From Phycisphaerales bacterium (lineage in GTDB: Bacteria > Planctomycetota > Phycisphaerae > Sedimentisphaerales > Anaerobacaceae): 64,000 bases of DNA. The notes under the pieces are model-generated. The model saw nothing but the letters and a program-made list of their open reading frames with translations. It ran no database searches and was not told where the DNA came from. Below, piece by piece: positions 56,633 through 64,000 of the stretch (positions within the stretch are counted from its first letter, which is position 1; the number at the start of each line of letters is the position of its first letter). The position numbers and the translations under genes were made by a program. The stretch is taken from NCBI GenBank assembly GCA_030602885.1, contig JAUVYV010000006.1, positions 29,913 to 93,912 on the forward strand. Direction: 5' to 3'.

Positions 56633-57010
56633 TTACTTTGCGAGTACGGCGTCGATTTCATTGGCGAGGGCGACGGGGTCGATGGGCTTGTCGAGGAACT
56701 TCACGACGGGCAGCCAGGTCTCGTCCGGGCCGAAACGCATAGACACAGGTACATCCTCGTGGATACCGGTAAGCATAATTATCGGCAGATCGGGACACTG
56801 GCTGTGTACCTCGCGGGCGAACTCGAAGCCGGCTGTTTTTGTTTCCATCATAACGTCGAGTATGATTACATCCGGCTTGTTTTCGGTAAAGAGCTGACGT
56901 GCCTCCTGTGCCGAGTTTGCGGCCTTTACTTTGTGCCCGTGCTGAGTGATTGCCATTTCACATGTCTTTACGAGATCGACATCGTCATCCACCAGTAAAA
57001 CGGTTGCCAT
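56633..57010 (-). CDS. Single-domain response regulator
   Basis: A 125-aa receiver domain only. The acidic pocket DDD follows VLLV near the N-terminus, the phospho-acceptor Asp is in DVIILDVMM, the Thr is in IIMLTG and the Lys in VVKFLDKPID. AAAGGAGG lies upstream of the chosen ATG; an in-frame start at 57091 is not part of the domain. With no output domain it would act by protein contact. Its gene precedes that of the redox histidine kinase fusion, which is the likely phosphodonor. Confidence 0.92.
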   Translation of the reverse strand: MATVLLVDDDVDLVKTCEMAITQHGHKVKAANSAQEARQLFTENKPDVIILDVMMETKTAGFEFAREVHSQCPDLPIIMLTGIHEDVPVSMRFGPDETWLPVVKFLDKPIDPVALANEIDAVLAK

Positions 57011-57260
57011 AACGGCCTCCTTTCGTAAGAGTCCTTGTTGCATCGTGCATTTCACCAGGTACGTCGAGTAATGCGACAGCACATTCTCCACGCCTTAGGG
57101 CCGGTACCTGGTGGTTTTTCGGGTTCAACATTCCTGCGGCAGATTACCTGAAAGCGAGGGCTTTGTCAACTTTCGGTTGCGGTCTTGTGGTTGGATGGAT
57201 TTTGCGGGGAATATCCTGCCCGGTAACGTTGGGCCGGGGCCCGGCAGAAGAAGGAGGCAA

Positions 57261-58262
<1,002 letters not shown>

Positions 58263-58325
58263 ACTTAGCGTTCAGCATACAGCGTACATCGTACAGGTTG
58301 TGTCCGTGCAAGCATGGGTTCTTCG

Positions 58326-58682
58326 CTATTTGGTTTCGATGATATTGTTTTTTTCGTCGAGAACGACGACCTTTGGTTTTATTTTCTCGGCTTCATCGGG
58401 CGTGCAGTAGGCAAAGCTGAAGATGATGACGGTATCACCCTGTTTTATCAGTTGTGCGGCGGCGCCGAGTATGATGATATCTTTTGAGCCACTTTTTGCA
58501 GGCACGGCGTAAGTTTCGAGGCGGTTACCGTTGTCGAGGTCTGCGATGAGAACGGCCTCGTATGGGACGATACCGGCTGCTTCCATGAGTTCGGAGTCGA
58601 TGTAGATACTTCCGACGTAATGCAGTTTCGTTTCGGTGACCCTTGCGCGATGAAGCTTGCTTTTTAGTACCTTGATGAACAT
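58326..58682 (-). CDS. panD: Aspartate 1-decarboxylase
   Basis: A 118-aa pyruvoyl enzyme makes beta-alanine for pantothenate. MFIKVLKSKLHRARVTETKLHYVGSIYID contains the Gly-Ser self-cleavage site (GS at about 24-25). NGNRLETYAVPA and GDTVIIFSFA are typical. GAAGGA lies just upstream of the ATG. It follows panC at 47 nt, so the two pantothenate genes are co-transcribed. Confidence 0.96.
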   Translation of the reverse strand: MFIKVLKSKLHRARVTETKLHYVGSIYIDSELMEAAGIVPYEAVLIADLDNGNRLETYAVPAKSGSKDIIILGAAAQLIKQGDTVIIFSFAYCTPDEAEKIKPKVVVLDEKNNIIETK

Positions 58683-58729
58683 AAGTATCCTTCACATTGC
58701 TTTTTGTTTCGCAGGGGTATTTTACACTA

Positions 58730-59584
58730 TCACGAGGTTGTGTCTATCAGAATGTTGTCGATGAGGCGGGTGGCGCCGATTTTTACGGCGAGGGCGAGAA
58801 GTGCTTTATCGGTGATTTTTTCGAGCGGCTGGAGGGAGTGGGTATCGACTATCTCGATGTAGTCGATTTGTTTAACGGTCGGTGCGGCTTCGATGATTTT
58901 TCGCATCTCGGCGATAAGCTGTGGTGTGTGGGTGATGCCGGACTTTGCCATTTGCTCGCATCTTTGCAGGGCATTGTAAAGACAGGCGGCGTCTTTTCTT
59001 TCGTCCGGGCTCAGGTACTGATTTCTGCTTGAGACGGCCAGGCCGTTGGGCTCGCGGACGGTCGGACAGGCAATGATTTCCAGTGGCATATTAAGGTCGG
59101 CGACCATCTTTTTTATGACGATTGCCTGCTGGGCATCCTTCTGGCCGAAGTATGCAACGTCGGGGATGACTATATTAAAAAGTTTTGCACAAATGGTGGT
59201 GACACCGCGGAAATGACCGGGCCGGAATTTGCCGCAGAGTGGTTCGGTGAGCTTTTCGACATTCACCCACGTGAGCATTTCTTTGCCATAGACTTCTTCG
59301 GCGGTGGGGACAAAGACCAAATCGACCTTGTTGTCTTTACATATCTTCAGGTCCGTATTGAGCGAACGCGGATATTTTTCAAAATCTTCACCCGGGGTAA
59401 ATTGCGTCGGGTTGACAAAGATACTGACGACAGTGAAGCAGCCGTCCCTGACGGAGCGCTCGATGAGGGAGATGTGGCCGACGTGAAGGGCGCCCATAGT
59501 GGGGACAAGGCCGATGGTTTTGCCTTGCTCGCGGGCGGATTTTACGAGGCTTCTGACTTCGGTTATGGTTTTGACAACTTCCAT
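58730..59584 (-). CDS. panC: Pantothenate synthetase
   Basis: A 284-aa ATP-dependent ligase joins pantoate and beta-alanine. Motifs are GLVPTMGALHVGHISLI (HIGH-like), FVNPTQFTPGEDFEKYPR, GHFRGVTTICAKLFNI, YFGQKDAQQ and SSRNQYLSPDER (KMSKS-like region). The ATG at 59584 is just past the stop of the folK fusion; an in-frame start at 59614 would overlap that gene by 29 bp. It works with panD directly downstream. Confidence 0.96.
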   Translation of the reverse strand: MEVVKTITEVRSLVKSAREQGKTIGLVPTMGALHVGHISLIERSVRDGCFTVVSIFVNPTQFTPGEDFEKYPRSLNTDLKICKDNKVDLVFVPTAEEVYGKEMLTWVNVEKLTEPLCGKFRPGHFRGVTTICAKLFNIVIPDVAYFGQKDAQQAIVIKKMVADLNMPLEIIACPTVREPNGLAVSSRNQYLSPDERKDAACLYNALQRCEQMAKSGITHTPQLIAEMRKIIEAAPTVKQIDYIEIVDTHSLQPLEKITDKALLALAVKIGATRLIDNILIDTTS

Positions 59585-59585
59585 T

Positions 59586-60707
59586 TCAGACCGTTTCGTT
59601 GCTTTGCTGCTCACACTGGTTGTTGGGACAGGCGGTATAATGTTTTATCTGATTTACGAGATGGTCAAGACGGGCTTTTTCATTTGTGTCGAAGTCAGCG
59701 AACCGGATAGCAGGTGATTTTTTCCAGTTGGCAAAGAGGCGGTCATAGTCGTCGGCGAGCACCTGGAGGAAGAAGCGGTCGATTTGCTGCTCGTAGGGAC
59801 GGCCTCTTTTGTGGATACGGTCGAGGCATTCGTCGGGCTGTTCGTCAAGGCATATTACGAGGACCGGCGGAACGACGGCCGATGCAAGGTGATTATAGAG
59901 CTTCTGATACAGAGTGAGCTGTTCGGCGCCAAGCAGGCGGGCGGCATAAATCAGCTCTTTCTCGAAGAGGTAATCGGCAAGCACTATTTTCCCGGGCCGG
60001 AGACTTCGTGGCTCGAGCTGTTCGAGGCGGCTTGTGAGGAAGTATAACTGTGAATCGAGCGCAAGGTCTTTTTTGCCTGCGTAAACGGCAGGCAGAAAGG
60101 GGTTTGTGTCGTATTGCTCGAAGATTACCGGCCAGTCGAAGATTTTTGCGAGATTTTGAGCGAGCGTGGTTTTGCCGACTCCGATGTTACCTGCGATTGA
60201 GATGAGCTGAGGGACGGTGGGGTCAAGGACGAAATCTCGGTCGTTGAGGCGAGCGGCAAGCTCAATGACGGGCTCAGCGAGAACGGGATGGACGAGTTCG
60301 GGGTTTAGCTCGCAGAGGGGCTTTAGGACAAAAGAGCGGAGATGCATCTGCGGGTGAGGGACTGTAAGCCCGTCGGTCTGAATAACCTTATCGTCGAAGA
60401 GCAGCAGGTCCATATCGATTGTGCGGGAGGCCCATTTTTCTTTTTTCTCTCTGCCGAGGAGGTTTTCAACTTCTGCAAGTTTTTCGAGCAAGCCGTGCGG
60501 AGAGAGTGAGGTTTTGATTTCGGCGACGGCGTTGATGTATTTAGGTTGCTCCATATTAGCAAGCGGCTTCGTTTCCAGCAGGCCACTTGTGTGGGTGACT
60601 TTTACGTCGGTAATTTGGTGCAGCATTCCAAGTGCGTTTTTGACGAGGTTGCGCCGTTCGCCGAGATTGCTTCCGAGGCCGACGTAAGCAATATGCTTTT
60701 CGGTCAT
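59586..60707 (-). CDS. folK: FolK (HPPK)-deoxynucleoside kinase fusion
   Basis: A 373-aa bifunctional protein. Residues about 1-160 form 2-amino-4-hydroxy-6-hydroxymethyldihydropteridine pyrophosphokinase ([42 protein letters not shown]). Residues about 166-355 form a deoxynucleoside kinase: P-loop [36 protein letters not shown], and the lid [13 protein letters not shown]. The two activities belong to folate synthesis and deoxynucleotide salvage, which meet at thymidylate metabolism. It overlaps dapL by 4 bp (ATGA) and ends one base before panC. The start ATG begins [12 protein letters not shown]. Confidence 0.93.
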   Translation of the reverse strand: MTEKHIAYVGLGSNLGERRNLVKNALGMLHQITDVKVTHTSGLLETKPLANMEQPKYINAVAEIKTSLSPHGLLEKLAEVENLLGREKKEKWASRTIDMDLLLFDDKVIQTDGLTVPHPQMHLRSFVLKPLCELNPELVHPVLAEPVIELAARLNDRDFVLDPTVPQLISIAGNIGVGKTTLAQNLAKIFDWPVIFEQYDTNPFLPAVYAGKKDLALDSQLYFLTSRLEQLEPRSLRPGKIVLADYLFEKELIYAARLLGAEQLTLYQKLYNHLASAVVPPVLVICLDEQPDECLDRIHKRGRPYEQQIDRFFLQVLADDYDRLFANWKKSPAIRFADFDTNEKARLDHLVNQIKHYTACPNNQCEQQSNETV

Positions 60708-61936
60708 GATATTTTCTCTATGCGTTTGAGCGCTTCTTTGACGTTTTCGGGATGGCCGAATGCGGTGAGTCTAAAGTATCCTTCACCTGCCGGGCCGAAA
60801 CCGGCGCCGGGTGTTCCGACGACGTGGGCTTCGTTAAGGAGCTTATCGAAGAATTCCCACGAGGACATGCCTTTGGGAGTTTTCAGCCATAAGTAGGGAG
60901 CATTGACGCCGCCGAAGACGGTGTAGCCGAGACCGGTGAGTGACTTGCGGATGAGCTTTGCGTTGCTCATGTACATCTCAATGGTTGCACGGATTTGCTC
61001 TTTGCCTTTTTCGCTGTAAATGGCCTCTGCGCCGTGCTGAGTGACGTACGATACGCCGTTGAATTTCGTGCAGTGTCGGCGACGCCACAAAGGATTCACT
61101 TCAACGGCGTGGGCGTCTTTGGTGTAGGCCTTGAGCGTTTTGGGGACGACGGAGAAGGCGCAGCGGACGCCGGTGAAGCCGGCGGTTTTGGAGAAGCTGC
61201 AGAATTCGATAGCGACGTCTTTGGCGCCGTCGATTTCGTAGATTGAGTGCGGGATTTCGGGGTCTGAGATGTAGGCCTCGTATGCGGCATCGAAGAGGAT
61301 GACGGCTTTGTTGGCTTTCGCGTAGTCGATCCATTTTTTGAGCCGGTCTTTGGTTGTGACGGCGCCGGTGGGATTGTTGGGAAAGCACAGGTAGATTAAA
61401 TCGACTTTTTGCCTCGGCAGGTCGGGGACGAAGCTGTTCTGCTCGGTGCAGGGCATATAGACGATTCGTTCGTAGGTTCGGTCACCCTTAGCCGGGCCTG
61501 TCCGCCCTGCCATTACGTTGGTATCGACATAGACCGGATAGACGGGGTCGGTGACGGCCACTATGTTATCGAGGCCGAAGATTTCCTGGATATTTGCGGT
61601 GTCGGATTTTGCACCGTCCGAGACGAAGATTTCGTCGAGGTCGATGTCGGCACATCGGGCGGTGTAGTTATTCTGCTGAATAGCTTTTCTTAAGAATTCA
61701 TAGCCGACGCCGTCGTCGTCGTAGCCGCGGAAGGTCTCTTTTTTGGCCATTTCATCGACGGCCTTGTGCATTGCCTCGATTACCGCCGGTGGAAGCGGCT
61801 GAGTGACGTCGCCGATACCAAGCGAGATGACTTTAGCGTCAGGGTTCCCGGCCTGAAATTCACGGCGTCTTCGGCCAATTTCGGGGAAGAGGTATCCGGC
61901 CTGGAGTTTCAGGTAATTCTCGTTTACGGTTACCAT
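60704..61936 (-). CDS. dapL: LL-diaminopimelate aminotransferase
   Basis: A 410-aa PLP enzyme converts tetrahydrodipicolinate directly to LL-DAP for lysine and peptidoglycan. Motifs are [85 protein letters not shown], and the PLP lysine in [16 protein letters not shown]. This DapL route is typical of Planctomycetota, Chlamydiae and plants. The ATG at 61936 starts the family N-terminus; the extension to 62014 is not conserved-looking. It heads the folK/panC/panD/lgt series. Confidence 0.95.
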   Translation of the reverse strand: MVTVNENYLKLQAGYLFPEIGRRRREFQAGNPDAKVISLGIGDVTQPLPPAVIEAMHKAVDEMAKKETFRGYDDDGVGYEFLRKAIQQNNYTARCADIDLDEIFVSDGAKSDTANIQEIFGLDNIVAVTDPVYPVYVDTNVMAGRTGPAKGDRTYERIVYMPCTEQNSFVPDLPRQKVDLIYLCFPNNPTGAVTTKDRLKKWIDYAKANKAVILFDAAYEAYISDPEIPHSIYEIDGAKDVAIEFCSFSKTAGFTGVRCAFSVVPKTLKAYTKDAHAVEVNPLWRRRHCTKFNGVSYVTQHGAEAIYSEKGKEQIRATIEMYMSNAKLIRKSLTGLGYTVFGGVNAPYLWLKTPKGMSSWEFFDKLLNEAHVVGTPGAGFGPAGEGYFRLTAFGHPENVKEALKRIEKIS

Positions 61937-62048
61937 AAGTCTCTCGCAATAAAGTTTCACATCATGGGTTGTGAACAAGATAAGGATTGTATGGCGTATC
62001 GGGGGAAGCGTCAAGGGGGCCAGATATGAACGAGATAGCGATTGATGT

Positions 62049-62077
62049 TTGATTTATTGGGGGGTTTCGCGTATAGT
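62049..62077 (+). promoter_or_regulatory. Candidate promoter of the Tat-exported protein gene
   Basis: TTGATT and TATAGT are spaced by 17 nt, about 60 nt upstream of the ATG at 62137. Confidence 0.5.
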
Positions 62078-62136
62078 CTGTGGATAGGGAAGGGAGAGGG
62101 CTGGTGAGGAATTCGGATTTACAAGGAGTAGAAATT

Positions 62137-63708
62137 ATGACTGAATCCAGCGAAAAAATCAGGCAAACGTGCTGTCCTTGTGGGGGCGGTGGTGGAGAAG
62201 ATGGGATAACACGAAGGACTTTTTTGCAGGGCGCGGGCGGCGTAGGTGTTTTGGGGACGGTACTAACGGGATTGACGTGGTCGTCTCTGGCGATGGCTGA
62301 GGAAAAGGCAGCGGGTTGGCAGCGTCGGGCGTTGGTGGTCAAGCCGATACTTGTCTATGAAACTCCGGAGCGAAAGCATCAGACGAGCTGGCGGAGCTGG
62401 GGCGGAATACAGAGCGAGGACGATGCAAAGCAGGAGGTAGCTCGGATCGAGAAGGAGCTTAAAGAGCTGGGCGGCAAAGCCGACTTTCCCGTTGAGTTTG
62501 CGGATGTGGCGCGTGTGCGTAATGCGCGGGAATTGTCGGGTATAAGCGGAGCGGGCAAGGCGGATGTGTTTATCGTGTATGCGGCGGGCGGGTGGATGGA
62601 TACGTTCAGGACAATCGCCAAGCAGGGCAAGCCGATGATCATCTTCTGTCGGCACAAGTCCGGGCCGGTGTACCTCTGGTACGAGATTATCAGCCCGCGA
62701 TACCTGAGACAGCACACGGATACGCTGGCGGTCAAGGGTGTTGACGACGGTGACGTGGTGATTGACAGCCAGGATGAAATCCTGTGGCGGCTTCGTGCGC
62801 TGTGCGGACTCACTAATACTATGGGCAGTCGTATAGTTGCGGTAGGAGGTCCTTCGGGATGGTCACAGCCGGCGGGGCGAGTGCCGGCGCTTGTGAAAGA
62901 GAAGTGGCAGTTCGAAATGATGTCTTTCTCATACGAAGATTTAGGGAAACTGATAGCCGAGGCGCGTGCGGACTCGGGTGCTGTTGAGCGTGCCGCCAGG
63001 CGAACGAGTGACTATTTGAGCCAGGCGGGCTGTAAGCTGCAAACCGAGTTGAAGTTCGTGGAGAACGCGTTTCTGTTAGAGGATGTGTTCCGCAGGGTAA
63101 TGGATAAGACGAATTGTCGGGCGATTACGATAAACGGTTGTATGGGGACGATAATGCCTCTGGCGGAGACGTCGGCGTGCCTGGCACTGAGCCTGCTGAA
63201 CGATGCGGGGTACCTTGCTTTCTGTGAGTCGGATTTTGTGGTAATACCGTCCGGTGTTTTGCTTGCAAATATCTCTGGCAAGCCGGTATTTTTGAACGAC
63301 CCGACATATCCTCACGATGGAGTGATTACGCTGGCGCACTGCACGGCACCTCGAAGGATGGACGGGAGGAAGCTCGACCCTGCGATTATCATGACGCACT
63401 TCGAGTCGGACTATGGGGCAGCACCGAAAGTGGAGATGCGCAAGGGACAGATCACAACAAACATTGCCCCGGATTTCAAGTCGCAGCGCTGGGTGGGCCT
63501 TACCGGCGAGATTGTCGATGTGCCGTTTATGGATATTTGCCGTTCGCAGATTGATATTCGATTCACATGCAGCAGCCGGGAGCTTGCCGAGAAGATGCCC
63601 GGGTTCCACTGGATGACCTGCTACGGGGACTATATGAAAGAGACGGGGTATGCACTGAAAAAGGTTGGAATCAGGTGGGACGACCTGACGAGCAGTAAGG
63701 CGACTTAA
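62137..63708 (+). CDS. Tat-exported sugar isomerase-like protein
   Basis: A 523-aa protein with a twin-arginine signal (TRRTFLQGAGGVGVLG, about 25-40) preceded by a CCPCGGGGG stretch. The body resembles the L-fucose/L-arabinose isomerase-like fold found in many planctomycete proteins: ADVFIVYAAGGWMDTFRTIA, PMIIFCRHKSGPVYLWYE, AITINGCMGTIMPLAETSACLALSLLND, LAFCESDFVVIPSGVLL. The C-terminus has FHWMTCYGDY. Activity is unproven, and a periplasmic isomerase-like protein may be non-catalytic. AAGGAG precedes the ATG. Confidence 0.7.
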   Translation: MTESSEKIRQTCCPCGGGGGEDGITRRTFLQGAGGVGVLGTVLTGLTWSSLAMAEEKAAGWQRRALVVKPILVYETPERKHQTSWRSWGGIQSEDDAKQEVARIEKELKELGGKADFPVEFADVARVRNARELSGISGAGKADVFIVYAAGGWMDTFRTIAKQGKPMIIFCRHKSGPVYLWYEIISPRYLRQHTDTLAVKGVDDGDVVIDSQDEILWRLRALCGLTNTMGSRIVAVGGPSGWSQPAGRVPALVKEKWQFEMMSFSYEDLGKLIAEARADSGAVERAARRTSDYLSQAGCKLQTELKFVENAFLLEDVFRRVMDKTNCRAITINGCMGTIMPLAETSACLALSLLNDAGYLAFCESDFVVIPSGVLLANISGKPVFLNDPTYPHDGVITLAHCTAPRRMDGRKLDPAIIMTHFESDYGAAPKVEMRKGQITTNIAPDFKSQRWVGLTGEIVDVPFMDICRSQIDIRFTCSSRELAEKMPGFHWMTCYGDYMKETGYALKKVGIRWDDLTSSKAT

Positions 63709-63740
63709 AAAGAGCACCTTGTTTTCGGCGGTGCCGCCAA

Positions 63741-64000
63741 GTCGCTTGAAAATTGGGTTCGTTTTGCATAAAAGGGTGCGGCCGGGACGGCCAAAATCCT
63801 AAACTCTAAATCCTAAACAAATTCAAAATACGAATTATCAAAATCCGAAACACAATGTAACTGCCTTGAAATGCGTGAGTTACGGCAGCCGGCAGAGAAT
63901 TCTTGGACACTGATTCACACTGATTGACACTGATTTTTGAAAAAGTTCAAGGGCTGAGAAACAAAATATAACATCTTGTAAATGGGTGGGCATTGTTGAA
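63741..64000 (+). repeat. Composite intergenic repeat, second copy (runs off window)
   Basis: The first 26 bp equal 26593-26618, and the last 73 bp match 27081-27153. In between are short runs such as CACTGATTCACACTGATTGACACTGA. It is the same composite repeat as at 26.6-27.15 kb, with the tandem GGGTTTG array largely missing. No gene is seen here. Confidence 0.8.

Overview
The window looks like a chromosomal segment of a member of the Planctomycetota, probably class Phycisphaerae (inference). The grounds are many secreted carbohydrate-active proteins (GH116, GH2, DUF1080), a RpoD-like sigma factor of the planctomycete type, eukaryote-type glycyl-tRNA synthetase, LL-diaminopimelate aminotransferase, and intergenic spacers full of the degenerate dispersed repeats common in such genomes. 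Most genes are GC-rich. Two regions are visibly more AT-rich and look acquired: the left end (1 to about 3.43 kb) and an island at about 27.3-31.7 kb.

Left end (1-4.1 kb). This is the end of an integrative element: a DUF3987 protein cut by the window edge, two small proteins, and a tyrosine integrase whose reading frame runs antisense into a tRNA-Cys(GCA) gene, the probable attachment site. Three clusters of 9-bp iterons lie inside the DUF3987 gene. Beyond the tRNA are a strong hairpin terminator, REP-like palindromes and an ORF-less group II intron remnant.

Core region (4.1-26.2 kb). It holds a trans-sulfuration enzyme, a lipase-like lipoprotein, a GH116 glucosidase, a nucleotidyltransferase pair, glyQS, a PspC protein, a DUF1080 lipoprotein, a giant double acyl-CoA dehydratase activase, ispH, rpsA with a heptad-repeat tail, a principal-type sigma factor with an apparent AUA start, the apt-aroB-aldolase operon, prmC and a PIG-L deacetylase.

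Accessory island (26.5-32.2 kb). This is the most interesting part. A tight six-gene minus-strand operon encodes an acyl-carrier-like protein, an XRE regulator, an ImmA/IrrE peptidase, a thymidylate-synthase homologue, a protein resembling the DNA-base hypermodification (HMUDK_hel / thymine pyrophosphorylase-like) superfamily, and a radical SAM protein. Its promoter is overlapped by a perfect 7-1-7 palindrome. The island lies between two 48-bp direct repeats. I propose a switchable pyrimidine (DNA-base or nucleoside) modification system.

Right part (32.2-64 kb). It holds a STAS protein, an RRM protein, a PAS/coiled-coil protein, hisF, a glycosidase-like/formylglycine-enzyme fusion, two GH2-type proteins, surE, a metal permease with a DUF3299 partner, a dimethylformamidase-like protein, nnrE behind a perfect consensus promoter, a coiled-coil membrane protein, a DUF362 pseudogene, a YkgJ-type protein, an ECF sigma/anti-sigma/periplasmic trio, and a rhomboid protease. 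It also holds a histidine kinase-CoA-disulfide reductase-rhodanese fusion with its response regulator, a dapL-folK/dNK-panC-panD-lgt series, and a Tat-exported protein. The window ends in the same composite repeat seen at 26.6-27.15 kb. No CRISPR array, rRNA or complete insertion sequence was seen.
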